DNA of 64,000 bases from Allopusillimonas ginsengisoli (GTDB lineage Bacteria > Pseudomonadota > Gammaproteobacteria > Burkholderiales > Burkholderiaceae_B), in NCBI GenBank assembly GCA_005239165.1, contig RAPG01000008.1, positions 124,001-188,000 on the forward strand, given 5' to 3'. A model generated the notes under the pieces. That model was not told the DNA's origin. It did not search any database and was given only the letters and a program-made list of their open reading frames with translations. The position numbers and the translations under genes are program-made. This document shows positions 47,748 through 57,432 of this stretch, one piece after another (the stretch's first letter is position 1; the number at the start of each line of letters is the position of its first letter).

Positions 47748-49838
47748 ATGCCCGGCGCACATTATGAAGTGGTTGGCAAAACTGCCGTCATTACCTTTGA
47801 TAATCCCCCCGTAAATGGTCTTGGTGTTGACCTGCGGCACGCCATTGTTACCTTGATTGACAGGGCCCAGGCCGACGAACACGTCGTCGCCATTGTGCTC
47901 ACGGGTAACTCACGTGCATTTTCGGGCGGTGCTGATATACGCGAGTTTGGCACCTCCAAGGCTGGGCAAGAGCCCACCTTGCGCACTGTGATTAAGGTGC
48001 TGGAGTCATCGGCCAAGCCTGTAATTGCCGCCATCGATGGTGTCTGCCTGGGCGGCGGTCTTGAGCTGGCGTTGGCCGCGCATTACCGTGTAGCCACCAA
48101 GTCGGCAAGTGTAGGCCTGCCTGAAGTCAAATTGGGCATTTTGCCGGGCGCCGGCGGCACACAGCGTTTACCGCGGCTGCTAGGTCTTGAAAAAGCCCTG
48201 AACATGATTGTAAACGGCACCATTGTTTCGGCAGCCAAGCTTGCTGATACACCACTTTTTGACCTTGTGGTTGATAAAGATCTGGTTGCCAGTGCAACAG
48301 CCTTCGCCGAGAAAATGGCAAAAGAAAACACCTCGCATAAGCGCGTGCGTGATCTTAAGGTTAGCCAGCCTGATGCCGAGGCGCTGTTGCAGGTGGCCCG
48401 TGCCAATCTGGCCGCAGCTGCAAAGCGCTTTCCTGCACCGCTCAAGTGTCTTGAGGCGGTCGCGGGTAGTGTTTCGCTACCGTTTGATCAGGGCATAGAG
48501 CAGGAGCGTCAGCTCTTTCTGCAATTAATGAGTTCGCCTGAATCTGCAGCCCTGCGCCATATTTTTGCGGCCGAGCGCGCTGCGACCAAGATCCCGGGTA
48601 TTGCTTCAGACATTGCGCTACGTGCCATCAAGGCCGTAGGTGTAATTGGTGCCGGCACCATGGGTGGTGGCATCACAATGAACTTTCTGAACGCGGGCAT
48701 ACCCGTAACCATGATTGAAACCAAGCAGGACGCGCTCGACCGTGGTGTAGCCACCATACGCCGCAATTACGAAAACACCATGAAAAAAGGTCGCCTGACG
48801 CAAGCGCAGGTTGAAGAGCGCATGGGCTTGTTGTCCACCTCACTCGACTATGCGGATCTGGCACAGGCAGATCTGGTGATCGAGGCCGTATTCGAAAACA
48901 TGGACGTAAAAGAGCAAGTGTTTACCGCGCTTGACAAGGTATTGAAGCCAGGTGCCATTCTGGCCTCGAACACATCTACGCTTGATGTCGACGCCATTGC
49001 CAACTTTACCAAGCGCCCTGGCGACGTCATTGGCCTGCATTTTTTCAGTCCCGCCAACGTGATGCGGTTGCTTGAGATCGTACGTGGCAAAAAGACAGCC
49101 GACGATGTACTGGCAACGTGTATCGACCTGGCCAAAAAAATCGCCAAGAAGCCTGTGGTCTCAGGTGTGTGCGACGGCTTTATCGGTAACCGCATGCTGC
49201 ATCGCTATTACTCCGTTACCAACGACCTGATCGTCGAGGGTGCATTGCCACAGCAGGTTGATAAAGTGCTTGAGGATTTTGGTATGGCCATGGGTCCATT
49301 CCGCGTGGGCGATCTGGCTGGCATAGATATTGGCTGGTCGATCCGCAAGCATCGTGCCGCACAAAACCCTGATCAAGATTTCTCCATGGTGGCCGACAAA
49401 CTGGCCGAGGTTGGTCGTTTCGGGCAAAAGACGTCAGCAGGCTGGTATCGCTATGAGCCGGGCAATCGCAAGCCAATTCCTGATCCTGTGGTTACCGAGA
49501 TTATTGAAGCCTACCGCGCCGAGAAGGGTGTTACGCCACGCAAAATCTCAGATGAAGAGATTTTAATGCGCTGTCTTTGCGCACTGGTTAACGAAGGCGC
49601 CAAAATTCTGGACGAAGGCATTGCACTACGTGCTTCTGACATTGATGTGGTGTATTTAAACGGCTATGGCTTCCCGGCTTTCCGTGGTGGACCCATGCAC
49701 TATGCAGAGCATATTGGTCTGTACAACATTGCACGTGCTATCGGGCAATATGCACAGGTGTCAGACAAAGCTGCCAAGTTTTGGGCCGTTTCGCCGCTAT
49801 TGCTTGAGCGTGTCGAAGCAGGTGGTCGCTGGACCTGA
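47748..49838 (+). CDS. Fused enoyl-CoA hydratase / 3-hydroxyacyl-CoA dehydrogenase (FadB/PimF type)
   Basis: The 696-residue protein hydrates enoyl-CoA and oxidises the resulting 3-hydroxyacyl-CoA. The N-terminal crotonase domain keeps both catalytic glutamates (GGGLELAL near residue 103 and VGLPEVKLG near 125). The dehydrogenase domain opens with the NAD-binding GVIGAGTMGGGITMNFLNAGIPVTMIE near residue 303 and has the catalytic-His segment FFSPANVMRLLEIV. The C-terminal domain ends YGFPAFRGGPMHYA. GGAG precedes the ATG at 47748; an ATG 45 bases upstream falls inside the palindromic operator. It is the first gene of a plus-strand run that goes on to thiolase and ligase. Confidence 0.94.
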   Translation: MPGAHYEVVGKTAVITFDNPPVNGLGVDLRHAIVTLIDRAQADEHVVAIVLTGNSRAFSGGADIREFGTSKAGQEPTLRTVIKVLESSAKPVIAAIDGVCLGGGLELALAAHYRVATKSASVGLPEVKLGILPGAGGTQRLPRLLGLEKALNMIVNGTIVSAAKLADTPLFDLVVDKDLVASATAFAEKMAKENTSHKRVRDLKVSQPDAEALLQVARANLAAAAKRFPAPLKCLEAVAGSVSLPFDQGIEQERQLFLQLMSSPESAALRHIFAAERAATKIPGIASDIALRAIKAVGVIGAGTMGGGITMNFLNAGIPVTMIETKQDALDRGVATIRRNYENTMKKGRLTQAQVEERMGLLSTSLDYADLAQADLVIEAVFENMDVKEQVFTALDKVLKPGAILASNTSTLDVDAIANFTKRPGDVIGLHFFSPANVMRLLEIVRGKKTADDVLATCIDLAKKIAKKPVVSGVCDGFIGNRMLHRYYSVTNDLIVEGALPQQVDKVLEDFGMAMGPFRVGDLAGIDIGWSIRKHRAAQNPDQDFSMVADKLAEVGRFGQKTSAGWYRYEPGNRKPIPDPVVTEIIEAYRAEKGVTPRKISDEEILMRCLCALVNEGAKILDEGIALRASDIDVVYLNGYGFPAFRGGPMHYAEHIGLYNIARAIGQYAQVSDKAAKFWAVSPLLLERVEAGGRWT

Positions 49839-49991
49839 AACACTGGGCATTGTCACGAGGTTGTTACGCGCTGCGCGGTGTTCCAGTTGCGCAAGGCTCG
49901 TGAGCGTGGCCATGTACCTGAAGGCCTGGCAGTGGCGCTGACCAATTAAGCAAACAGGCATTTATTCTTTGAATTGAATCTGGAGACACGT

Positions 49992-51170
49992 GTGACTGAA
50001 GCCGTAATCGTATCCACCGCTCGCACCGGGCTGGGCAAATCGTGGCGTGGGGCATTTAACATGACATACGGCGCTACGCTGGGTGGCCATGCCGTTGAGC
50101 ACGCCGTAGCACGCGCAGGCATTGATCCTGCTGAAGTCGAAGACATTATCATGGGCACGGCGCAGCCCGAAGGTACGCTGGGCGGTAACGTTGCCCGCGC
50201 CATTGGCCTGCGGGCCGGGCTGCCTGTCACGGCAGCTGGCGTAACGATTAACCGTTTTTGTTCCTCAGGCTTGCAGGCAATTGCCATGGCAGCACAGCGT
50301 GTCATTGTTGACCAGGTGCCTGTCATGGTGGCCGGCGGCGTTGAAAGCATCTCATGCGTGCAAAACCAGATGAACCCGCATATGAGGCGTGATCCCTGGC
50401 TGCTGCAGCATAAGCCCGAGCTGTATTGGAGCATGCTTCAAACCGCCGAAACAGTCGCTGATCGCTATAACATTTCCAAAGAAGCCCAGGACGAGTATGG
50501 GGTGCGCAGCCAACTGCGTGCCGCTGCCGCACAAGAAAACGGGTTATTTAATGATGAAATCGTGCCTATGACGACCACCATGGGTGTGTTCGACAAGCGT
50601 AGCGGCCAGATGACTTCGCGTGAAGTCACTATCAGTAGCGATGAAGGTATACGCCCCGATACCACACTGGAAGGCGTATCGCGCATACGCTCGGCTTTGC
50701 CTGGCGGTGTCATTACTGCCGGCAATGCCAGCCAGTTTTCTGATGGAGCGTCGGCGTGCGTGGTTATGAACAGCAAGCTGGCCGAGCAGCGTGGGCTTCA
50801 GCCCTTGGGTATTTTTCGTGGTTTCGCGGTTGCAGGTTGCGAGCCTGATGAGATGGGCATAGGTCCGGCGTTTGCCGTACCGCGGCTGCTTGAGCGCGCA
50901 GGTCTGAAGGTTGACGATATCGGCCTTTGGGAGCTTAACGAGGCCTTTGCCTGCCAGGTGCTGTATTGCCGCGATCGTCTGGGTATTCCTGACGACCGCC
51001 TCAACGTAAATGGTGGCGCTATCGCCGTGGGCCACCCATATGGCGTGTCGGGTGCCCGTATGACTGGTCATGCGTTAATCGAAGGCAAGCGGCGCGGCGT
51101 TAAGTACGTGGTGGTCACCATGTGCATAGGCGGCGGCCAGGGGGCGGCCGGGCTTTTCGAGGTCGCTTAA
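49992..51170 (+). CDS. Acetyl-CoA acyltransferase (thiolase)
   Basis: The 392-residue thiolase cleaves 3-oxoacyl-CoA. The nucleophilic cysteine is in [12 protein letters not shown] at about residue 88. The catalytic histidine and second cysteine are in [18 protein letters not shown] and [13 protein letters not shown] near the C-terminus. I chose the GTG at 49992, which has GGAG six bases upstream; an in-frame TTG at 49974 has no such site. It lies between the fused hydratase/dehydrogenase gene and the acyl-CoA ligase gene, in keeping with a complete beta-oxidation operon. Confidence 0.94.
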   Translation: MTEAVIVSTARTGLGKSWRGAFNMTYGATLGGHAVEHAVARAGIDPAEVEDIIMGTAQPEGTLGGNVARAIGLRAGLPVTAAGVTINRFCSSGLQAIAMAAQRVIVDQVPVMVAGGVESISCVQNQMNPHMRRDPWLLQHKPELYWSMLQTAETVADRYNISKEAQDEYGVRSQLRAAAAQENGLFNDEIVPMTTTMGVFDKRSGQMTSREVTISSDEGIRPDTTLEGVSRIRSALPGGVITAGNASQFSDGASACVVMNSKLAEQRGLQPLGIFRGFAVAGCEPDEMGIGPAFAVPRLLERAGLKVDDIGLWELNEAFACQVLYCRDRLGIPDDRLNVNGGAIAVGHPYGVSGARMTGHALIEGKRRGVKYVVVTMCIGGGQGAAGLFEVA

Positions 51171-51187
51171 CACACCGGGGGCAGGGC

Positions 51188-52831
51188 ATGAGCAGACTTG
51201 ATCAGCAGCACTGGCCCCGGGAGTTCTCTCGAAGCCTGAGCTTTCCCCAGACGCATTTATACAGAAATGTTGAAGTGTCGGCTTTGCGATACCCCGATAA
51301 GCCGTTTCTGGTGTATTACGACACCAAGATTACATTCGCGCAATTTAAGCGTGACGTGGATGCGATGGCGGGGTATTTGCAGACCCGCGTGGGTGTGCGC
51401 AAGGGTGACCGTGTATTGCTGGTTATGCAGAACAGCCCCCAGTTTGCTGTGGCTTACTACGCCATACTCAGGGCTGATGCCATCGTGGTGCCCGTTAACC
51501 CCATGTGCCGCACTGAAGAGCTGCGGCATTATCTTAAAGATACCGGCGCCGATACTGCTTTTATTGCACAAGATCTGTATGCGTCGCTGCGGCCTTTGCT
51601 ACAAGAAGGGCTGGCGCATGTCGTGGTGGCAAGCTATTGTGACTACCTGCGCCAGCCAACCGACCTGTCTTTACCCGATTTTGTAGCCGAACCACGTCGG
51701 CAGTTTGACGATGCCGGTGTGACGGGGTGGGCTGAAGCCATGGCGTACCAGTGCCAGCCAGAGCCGTTGCAGGGTCAGATGCATGATGTGTGTGTCATGC
51801 CTTACACATCGGGCACGACGGGCCGACCTATGGGTTGTATGCATACGCACGCAAGCACCATGCATCCTATGGTGGCCACCGCCTTGTGGCACCACACGCA
51901 TCAAGACACTGTGTATTTGGCCAGTCTGCCCTTTTTTCATGTTACCGGCATGCAAAGCGGTATGAACTGCCCTCTGTATTTGGGTGCCACCAGTGTTGTG
52001 TTTTCGCGCTGGGATCGAGACATCATAAGCACATGCATAGAGCGCTACCAGATTAGTCGCCTGCCCATGATCACAGCCATGGTGGTTGAGTTTATGTCCA
52101 ACCCCAAACTTGCTCAGTACGATCTGAGCAGCGTTCGCAGAATTAGCGGCGGTGGTGCAGCTATGCCCGAGGCCGTGTCATTGCAGCTTAAGAAGAATTT
52201 TGGGCTGGATTACATCGAAGGTTACGGCATGACCGAAACCATGGCACCAACGCATAGCAACCCGTTGCACCGTCCCAAACCACAGTGTCTCGGCATACCA
52301 ATCTTTGACACCATCGCACGCATTATTGACCCTGATACACAGCGTGAAGTTCAGGCGGGCCAGGTGGGTGAAATCATCGTTAATGGGCCACAGCTTATGC
52401 AGGGCTACTGGCGCAACGCCGCAGCCACCGAAGCCGCCTTTATGGAGTTTGAAGGTAAGCGTTTTTTGCGCACTGGCGATCTCGGGCGGCAGGACGAAGA
52501 CGGCTATTACTTTATGGTTGATCGTCTGAAACGCATGATTAACGCTTCGGGTTTTAAAGTGTGGCCTGCAGAAGTTGAGTTGCTGATGTACGGGCACCAA
52601 GCCATCAGTGAGTGCTGTGTCATTGGTGTGCCAGATGAAAAGCGAGGCGAAACCGTTAAGGCGTTTGTTATATTGCGCGCCGGCTTTGAAGGCACATTGT
52701 CCGAAGAGCAGCTTATTGCCTGGTGCAAAGAAAATATGGCGGCTTACAAGGCGCCGCGGCATGTCCAGTTCGTCCAGACACTGCCTCGCACGGCGTCAGG
52801 AAAGATACGCTGGAAAACACTGATGGAATAG
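51188..52831 (+). CDS. Acyl-CoA synthetase (AMP-forming)
   Basis: The 547-residue member of the ANL superfamily activates a carboxylic acid with ATP and CoA. The phosphate loop reads YTSGTTGRPMGC, where most members have a lysine instead of methionine. GYGMTETMAPTHSNP, RTGDLGRQDEDGYYFMVDRLKRMI and the final lysine in TASGKIRWK are present. An upstream extension overlapping the thiolase gene is not family-like, so I start at 51188. The acid is not shown; a medium-chain mono- or dicarboxylate fits the neighbours. Confidence 0.92.
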   Translation: MSRLDQQHWPREFSRSLSFPQTHLYRNVEVSALRYPDKPFLVYYDTKITFAQFKRDVDAMAGYLQTRVGVRKGDRVLLVMQNSPQFAVAYYAILRADAIVVPVNPMCRTEELRHYLKDTGADTAFIAQDLYASLRPLLQEGLAHVVVASYCDYLRQPTDLSLPDFVAEPRRQFDDAGVTGWAEAMAYQCQPEPLQGQMHDVCVMPYTSGTTGRPMGCMHTHASTMHPMVATALWHHTHQDTVYLASLPFFHVTGMQSGMNCPLYLGATSVVFSRWDRDIISTCIERYQISRLPMITAMVVEFMSNPKLAQYDLSSVRRISGGGAAMPEAVSLQLKKNFGLDYIEGYGMTETMAPTHSNPLHRPKPQCLGIPIFDTIARIIDPDTQREVQAGQVGEIIVNGPQLMQGYWRNAAATEAAFMEFEGKRFLRTGDLGRQDEDGYYFMVDRLKRMINASGFKVWPAEVELLMYGHQAISECCVIGVPDEKRGETVKAFVILRAGFEGTLSEEQLIAWCKENMAAYKAPRHVQFVQTLPRTASGKIRWKTLME

Positions 52832-53030
52832 GTGAAATTTGAAATAGCGAGACGGTAGGCGACCCAGTAATCGTATTGCTGGCACCGTCACGTATAGAGC
52901 CGGGTAGGCTCTTGGCAAGAGTTCTCGACTACGTATCGGGAAGTTACTTAGCGCATCTGGCTGGCAGACGCGCAAAATTCTGCGAGTGCAACGTTGCGCT
53001 CACTCAACTAAAGGTATCAAGGAGTAGACA
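52832..53030. other. Intergenic region before the second Bug gene
   Basis: About 200 bases. AAGGAG before the TTG start of the Bug gene was the only site recognised. Confidence 0.4.
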
Positions 53031-54005
53031 TTGAATCATCAAAATGCCAAACGCACACTCACCTCTCTGTTTTGCGCGGCCGTCCTGGCTGCTGGCTTTG
53101 GCGCTCACGCCGCCAGCTGGCCCGAAAAATCCGTGGAAATGATTGTTCCCTATACCCCTGGTGGCGCCACGGATACGGTCGCCCGTGCAATTACGCAGCG
53201 TCTGTCTGAACGTTTGGGTCAGACCTTTGTAGTGACCAACAAGCCTGGTGCCAATGCAACAATTGGCACTGCCGCTGCCGCGCGGGCAAAACCAGATGGC
53301 TACACGTTTGTGACGGTTATTGCTGCACACTCGGTCAACCCGCATCTTTACGATCTGCACTACAAGCTTTCTGATTTTGCGCCTGTGGCGCTGGCCGCCG
53401 AATTGCCGCTGTTTCTGTTTGTGGCCAAAAACGTGCCTGCGAACACCCTCCAAGAGTTGGTCGAGTATGGCAAGGCGCACCCAGGAGAGCTAACTTATGG
53501 CTCTAGTGGGGCGGGCTCGAGCGCGCATCTTACCGGCGTTAATTTTGCCTATCAGGCAGGCATTGACATGACGCATGTGCCTTACAAAGGAAGTGCGCCC
53601 ATTCTCACAGATCTCCTGGCCGGGCGCGTGTCAATGGTATTTGACCCTATTTTGGTGCCCATGCAGTACGCTAAAAAAGGAGAGCTCAAGGTGCTTGCGA
53701 TTTCGACAGAAAACCGTTGGGCCGATGAGCCTAACGTCCGTACAGTGGCCGAGTCGGGGTTCCCGGGCTTTGCCATGGGTTCGTGGGCGGGTATTCTGGC
53801 TCCAGCCGGCACCCCACAAGACATCATCGACAAAATGGCTGCTGAGATCTCCGAAATCGTTAAAGAGCCGGCAGTTGCGCAGCGTTTCAAAGATGCCGGT
53901 TTTGTACCGGTAGGAGACGGACCACAAGCCTTTCAGAAGCGCATTGAGTCTGATTCTGCCATGTATGCAGAAATCATCAAGAAAGCCAAAATTTCGTTAA
54001 ATTAA
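53031..54005 (+). CDS. Bug-family substrate-binding protein
   Basis: This periplasmic protein of 324 residues has a signal peptide ending near FGAHA (about residue 27). Family motifs are IVPYTPGGATDTVARAI, VVTNKPGANATIG, KPDGYTFVTV, TYGSSGAGSSAHLTG and HVPYKGSAPIL. It likely binds the acid fed into the CoA-transferase encoded 24 bases downstream. Translation starts at TTG, which follows AAGGAG at a proper distance; no ATG fits the signal peptide. Confidence 0.93.
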   Translation: MNHQNAKRTLTSLFCAAVLAAGFGAHAASWPEKSVEMIVPYTPGGATDTVARAITQRLSERLGQTFVVTNKPGANATIGTAAAARAKPDGYTFVTVIAAHSVNPHLYDLHYKLSDFAPVALAAELPLFLFVAKNVPANTLQELVEYGKAHPGELTYGSSGAGSSAHLTGVNFAYQAGIDMTHVPYKGSAPILTDLLAGRVSMVFDPILVPMQYAKKGELKVLAISTENRWADEPNVRTVAESGFPGFAMGSWAGILAPAGTPQDIIDKMAAEISEIVKEPAVAQRFKDAGFVPVGDGPQAFQKRIESDSAMYAEIIKKAKISLN

Positions 54006-54029
54006 TTTTTCGGGCGGGTTTACGAGCAA

Positions 54030-54710
54030 ATGATCAACAAGTTTATAGACAGCCTGGAAGAGGCGGTCGCTGACATTCACGATGGCGCGACCGTTCTGGT
54101 GGGCGGTTTCGGTGGCGCAGGCATGCCTACTGAGCTTATCCACGCCCTCATTGACCAGGGAGCGCGCGAGCTTACTGTCGTCAACAACAATGCCGGCAAC
54201 CACGAAAATGGTCTGGCAGCCTTAATCAAGGCGGGTCGGGTACGCAAGATTATTTGCTCGTTTCCAAAAGCCAGCCATTCGTGGGTATTCAACCAAATGT
54301 ACAAAGAGGGCAAAATCGAACTCGAAACCGTGCCGCAAGGTACGATTGCCGAGCGCCTTCATGCTGGCGGTGCCGGGCTGGGAGGGTTTTTTACCCCCAC
54401 AGCCTATGGCACTGAGTTAGCGGCTGGCAAAGAAACCCGCGAGATCGACGGCAAGCATTATGTGTTCGAGAAGCCTATACGGGGTGACTTTGCATTGGTC
54501 ATGGCCGAGCGCGCCGATCGCTGGGGTAATCTGGTCTACAACAAGGCACAACGCAATTTTGGGCCTGTCATGAGCATGGCGGCCCGCCAGACGGTTGTGC
54601 AGGTCAAGCACTTTGTTGAACTGGGCGAGCTTGATCCTGAGTGCATCGTCACGCCGGGCATTTTCGTCAATCGCATTGTGCGCGTTTCTAACCCCGAATT
54701 ATCCAGTTAA
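54030..54710 (+). CDS. pcaI: 3-oxoadipate-type CoA-transferase subunit A
   Basis: The 226-residue alpha subunit of a family I CoA-transferase closely resembles PcaI: GATVLVGGFGGAGMPTELI at the N-terminus, VVNNNAGNHENGLAALI, then VPQGTIAERLHAGGAGLGGFFTPTAYGT and RADRWGNLVYNKAQRNFGP. It would transfer CoA from succinyl-CoA to 3-oxoadipate or a related 3-oxo or dicarboxylic acid. The beta subunit gene follows after 12 bases. No other pca genes are in the window, so the substrate may differ from 3-oxoadipate. Confidence 0.85.
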   Translation: MINKFIDSLEEAVADIHDGATVLVGGFGGAGMPTELIHALIDQGARELTVVNNNAGNHENGLAALIKAGRVRKIICSFPKASHSWVFNQMYKEGKIELETVPQGTIAERLHAGGAGLGGFFTPTAYGTELAAGKETREIDGKHYVFEKPIRGDFALVMAERADRWGNLVYNKAQRNFGPVMSMAARQTVVQVKHFVELGELDPECIVTPGIFVNRIVRVSNPELSS

Positions 54711-54722
54711 GCGGTATTTATT

Positions 54723-55364
54723 ATGTTAAAGCGGTTAAACAGAAATGAAATGGCTGAGCGTCTTGCGGCCGATATCCCGGCTGGCAGCTACGTGAACATC
54801 GGCATTGGCATGCCTGAACTGGTCGCTCGTTATCTGAGCCCCGAAAAAGAAGTCATTCTTCAAAGTGAGAACGGCATTCTGGGCATGGGGCCACCTGCGC
54901 CTGAGGGGCAGGAAGACACTGAACTTATCAACGCCGGCAAGAAGCCAGTAACCCTGCTTACAGGCGGCGCATTTTTTGATCACGTTACCTCGTTCGCCAT
55001 GATGCGCGGCGGCCATCTTGACATTTGCATTATGGGTGGCATGCAGGTTTCGCGTACGGGTGATCTGGCAAACTGGAATCTCGGCCGTCCGGGCGAACCT
55101 CCAGCTGTCGGCGGGGCCATGGATCTTGCGGTGGGGGCACGACGTGTGTTCATTCTTATGGAGCACAATGCCAAAGACGGTTCACCCAAAATTCTCGAAT
55201 CGTGCTCGCTACCGGTTACGGGCGTAGGCGTGGTCAGCCGTATTTACACGGACCTGGCCGTGCTCGAGGTTGCGCCAGAAGGGCTGAAAGTTTTGCAGAT
55301 CAATGATGGCGTTAGTTTTGACGATTTACAGGCACAGACAGGTGCACAACTGATTCGTCCTTAG
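54723..55364 (+). CDS. pcaJ: 3-oxoadipate-type CoA-transferase subunit B
   Basis: The 213-residue beta subunit carries the catalytic glutamate in LQSENGILGMGP at about residue 50, the TGGAFFDHVTSFAMMRGGHLDICIMGGMQVS segment and the C-terminal PVTGVGVVSRIYTDLAVLEV. It forms the active enzyme with the upstream subunit. A strong terminator follows at 55488. Confidence 0.87.
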   Translation: MLKRLNRNEMAERLAADIPAGSYVNIGIGMPELVARYLSPEKEVILQSENGILGMGPPAPEGQEDTELINAGKKPVTLLTGGAFFDHVTSFAMMRGGHLDICIMGGMQVSRTGDLANWNLGRPGEPPAVGGAMDLAVGARRVFILMEHNAKDGSPKILESCSLPVTGVGVVSRIYTDLAVLEVAPEGLKVLQINDGVSFDDLQAQTGAQLIRP

Positions 55365-55487
55365 GCAGGTTAGCGGCGGGTTATTACTCGCTTCTCGGTT
55401 GTTTTAACCCTCGTTGCGCTTCACCTCATTCTCGGCGATCAACTTGCTGGAAGACTTGCACCTGCAACAGTGCGCTAGCGCAAACGC

Positions 55488-55520
55488 AAAAAGGGCTTGC
55501 ACATTTGGCAAGCCCTTTTT
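55488..55520 (+). terminator. Rho-independent terminator after the CoA-transferase genes
   Basis: AAAAAGGGCTTGC and GCAAGCCCTTTTT form a perfect 13-base-pair stem with a seven-base loop and a T-run. The A-run on the other side may let it act in both directions. Confidence 0.92.
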
Positions 55521-55577
55521 GTTACCCATATATCATGCTGATATGCCCTGGCTGTATGCCCTGACCGTACGCCCTGC

Positions 55578-55663
55578 AGGCATTCATGTGTTGCTCGTTT
55601 GTTCTATCGGTGTGTCTTGAAGGCATTCCTGTGTAGCTCGTTTGTCCTATCGCTATGTCCTGC
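55578..55663 (+). repeat. Two tandem 43-bp repeats
   Basis: Two adjacent 43-base units begin AGGCATTC and share GCTCGTTTGT and CTATCG; they agree at about 36 of 43 positions. A partial third unit (AGGCATTG) follows. They lie between convergent genes in non-coding DNA. No function is evident. Confidence 0.7.
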
Positions 55664-55719
55664 AGGCATTGCGGCCAGGCTGTCGGCCTGGACTGGAAGT
55701 GGCTGGCGCTACGAACCGT

Positions 55720-56451
55720 TTACCGCTCGAAGAACCGCTTGAAAGCGGCCTGGGCTTCCTCAGAGTTTAAACGCTCCTGGAAGCGATCGCGTTCTATATC
55801 GAAAGCCTGCATCAAAGCAAGACGGCCCGGCTCTCTGAGCATGTTTTTGGACAGGCGCAATGCCGCGACAGGTTGCTTACCCAGTAGTGCCGCAGCCTCT
55901 TGAGCGTCAACCAGGGCCTGGCCGTTTTCAGAGATGGAGGTGAGCAGCCCGGCATCCAGAGCCTCGACAGCGTCGAAGCGCTTGGCCTGCAGCAGCCATT
56001 GTGCAGCTTTGCGTGGGCCCACAAGGCGTTCAAGCAGTATGCTGGAACCTCCTTCGGGGCAAAGCCCCAGCGTGACAAAGGGCAGGCTGAAAACCGCCGT
56101 ATTGTCTGCATATACAAAGTCGCAATGCTGCAGCATGGTCACGCCCACCCCTACTGCATAGCCCTGCACCGCAGCGATGACCGGTACGTCAACCGATGCC
56201 AGTGTACGTAAAAAGGTGAGGGCAGGGCTATCGCCAGGCAAGCGCTGACGCTGGAAGTCGGCTAGGTCATTGCCTGCTGTGAAATTTTCACCCTCCCCGG
56301 TAATAATGACGCTATAGCATTCAGGGTTGTCGTGCGCGGCCTGCAGGCCTTCACTAAGCTGCAGGTACATGTCAGTGCTAAGTGCATTACGCTGTTTGGG
56401 ACGGTTAATGGTTAGCAGCATAGTGCCGTTTTCATACTTGGTATCTATCAT
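55720..56451 (-). CDS. Enoyl-CoA hydratase/isomerase family protein
   Basis: This 243-residue crotonase-fold protein has FTAGNDLADFQ (about residue 52), GYAVGVGVTML for the oxyanion hole and LGLCPEGGSSILLERL (about 130), with a glutamate where isomerases of this fold have their base. The first hydratase glutamate is not present (GVGVT). An isomerase role toward unsaturated acyl-CoA is therefore more likely than hydration. The start is 15 bases downstream of the nitronate monooxygenase stop, so the two share a transcript. Confidence 0.85.
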   Translation of the reverse strand: MIDTKYENGTMLLTINRPKQRNALSTDMYLQLSEGLQAAHDNPECYSVIITGEGENFTAGNDLADFQRQRLPGDSPALTFLRTLASVDVPVIAAVQGYAVGVGVTMLQHCDFVYADNTAVFSLPFVTLGLCPEGGSSILLERLVGPRKAAQWLLQAKRFDAVEALDAGLLTSISENGQALVDAQEAAALLGKQPVAALRLSKNMLREPGRLALMQAFDIERDRFQERLNSEEAQAAFKRFFER

Positions 56452-56466
56452 TGCATCATCACTGTT

Positions 56467-57432
56467 TTAGATAAATTTGTCATTGAGCGAGCGTACGGTT
56501 GCAGCATATTCACGCGTGAGCTGATCGACGATATCAGCGACACACAATACGCGTTCAATATTGCCAACGCCCTGGCCCACGCCCCAGATGTCCTTCCAGG
56601 GCTTGCTTCGGCTAGAACCAAAATTGGCCGAGCTTGGGTCAACATTAGGCAGGTTGTCGGGGTCAAGCCCAGCGGCCGTAATGCTGGCTTTAAGATAGTT
56701 GCCCGGGATGCCCGTAAAGTAAGGGGTGTAGAGTACATCTTTGGCGCTTGCATCGACAATGGCCTGTTTGTAGTCGCCTGTGGCATTGGCTTCATCGCTG
56801 GCAATAAACCGCGTGCCTATGTAGGCAAAGTCAGCGCCCATGGCGCGTGCCGCTGCAACATCTTGACCCCGGCTAATGGCACCCGACAAAATAATGGGCC
56901 CATCAAACATTTTGCGTATTTCGCCAACCAGGGCGAAGGGGCTAAGCGTACCTGCATGGCCGCCCGCGCCGGCGCAAACAAGAATCAGACCATCCACACC
57001 CGCCTCTATGGCTTTTTCGGCGTGACGCAGCGTGGTGATGTCATGGAACACCTTGCCACCCCAGCCATGCACGGCATCTACCACGCTGTGTGGTGCACTC
57101 AAGCTGGTAATGATAATAGGCACTTTGTGTTCGGCGCAGACGGCAAGATCCGCTTCGACGCGGTCGTTTGAACGGTGAATAATCAGGTTGATGGCATAAG
57201 GCGCGATGCGTCGGTCAGGTTCGCGCTGACGCAGTTCGGCCAGCGCAGTCTCGATTTGCGTGAGCCAGGGTGACAACTGCTCTTTTGGACGCGCATTGAG
57301 CGCGGGCATGGAGCCCACAATACCGCTGGCGCATTGAGCAATGACGAGCTCGGGGCCTGACACAATAAACATGGGCGCGCTGATGACTGGCAGGGTGAGC
57401 TGACTATACAGCTCGGCAACGATGGGATGCAT
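56467..57432 (-). CDS. Nitronate monooxygenase (2-nitropropane dioxygenase family)
   Basis: The 321-residue FMN-dependent TIM-barrel enzyme oxidises alkyl nitronates. It shows PVISAPMFIVSGPELVIA at the N-terminus, VDGLILVCAGAGGHAG with the catalytic His at about residue 170, ILSGAISRGQDVAAARAMGADFAYIGTRF for flavin binding, and a C-terminal helix. I use the ATG at 57432 with GGAGG ten bases upstream instead of the TTG nine codons earlier. Such enzymes are often encoded in acyl-CoA gene clusters, where their actual role is unclear. Confidence 0.9.
   Translation of the reverse strand: MHPIVAELYSQLTLPVISAPMFIVSGPELVIAQCASGIVGSMPALNARPKEQLSPWLTQIETALAELRQREPDRRIAPYAINLIIHRSNDRVEADLAVCAEHKVPIIITSLSAPHSVVDAVHGWGGKVFHDITTLRHAEKAIEAGVDGLILVCAGAGGHAGTLSPFALVGEIRKMFDGPIILSGAISRGQDVAAARAMGADFAYIGTRFIASDEANATGDYKQAIVDASAKDVLYTPYFTGIPGNYLKASITAAGLDPDNLPNVDPSSANFGSSRSKPWKDIWGVGQGVGNIERVLCVADIVDQLTREYAATVRSLNDKFI

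Noticed and set aside
51122..51187. Upstream start of the acyl-CoA ligase overlapping the thiolase gene
   Set aside because: The added residues ([13 protein letters not shown]) are a shadow of the thiolase C-terminus; the ATG at 51188 fits the family.
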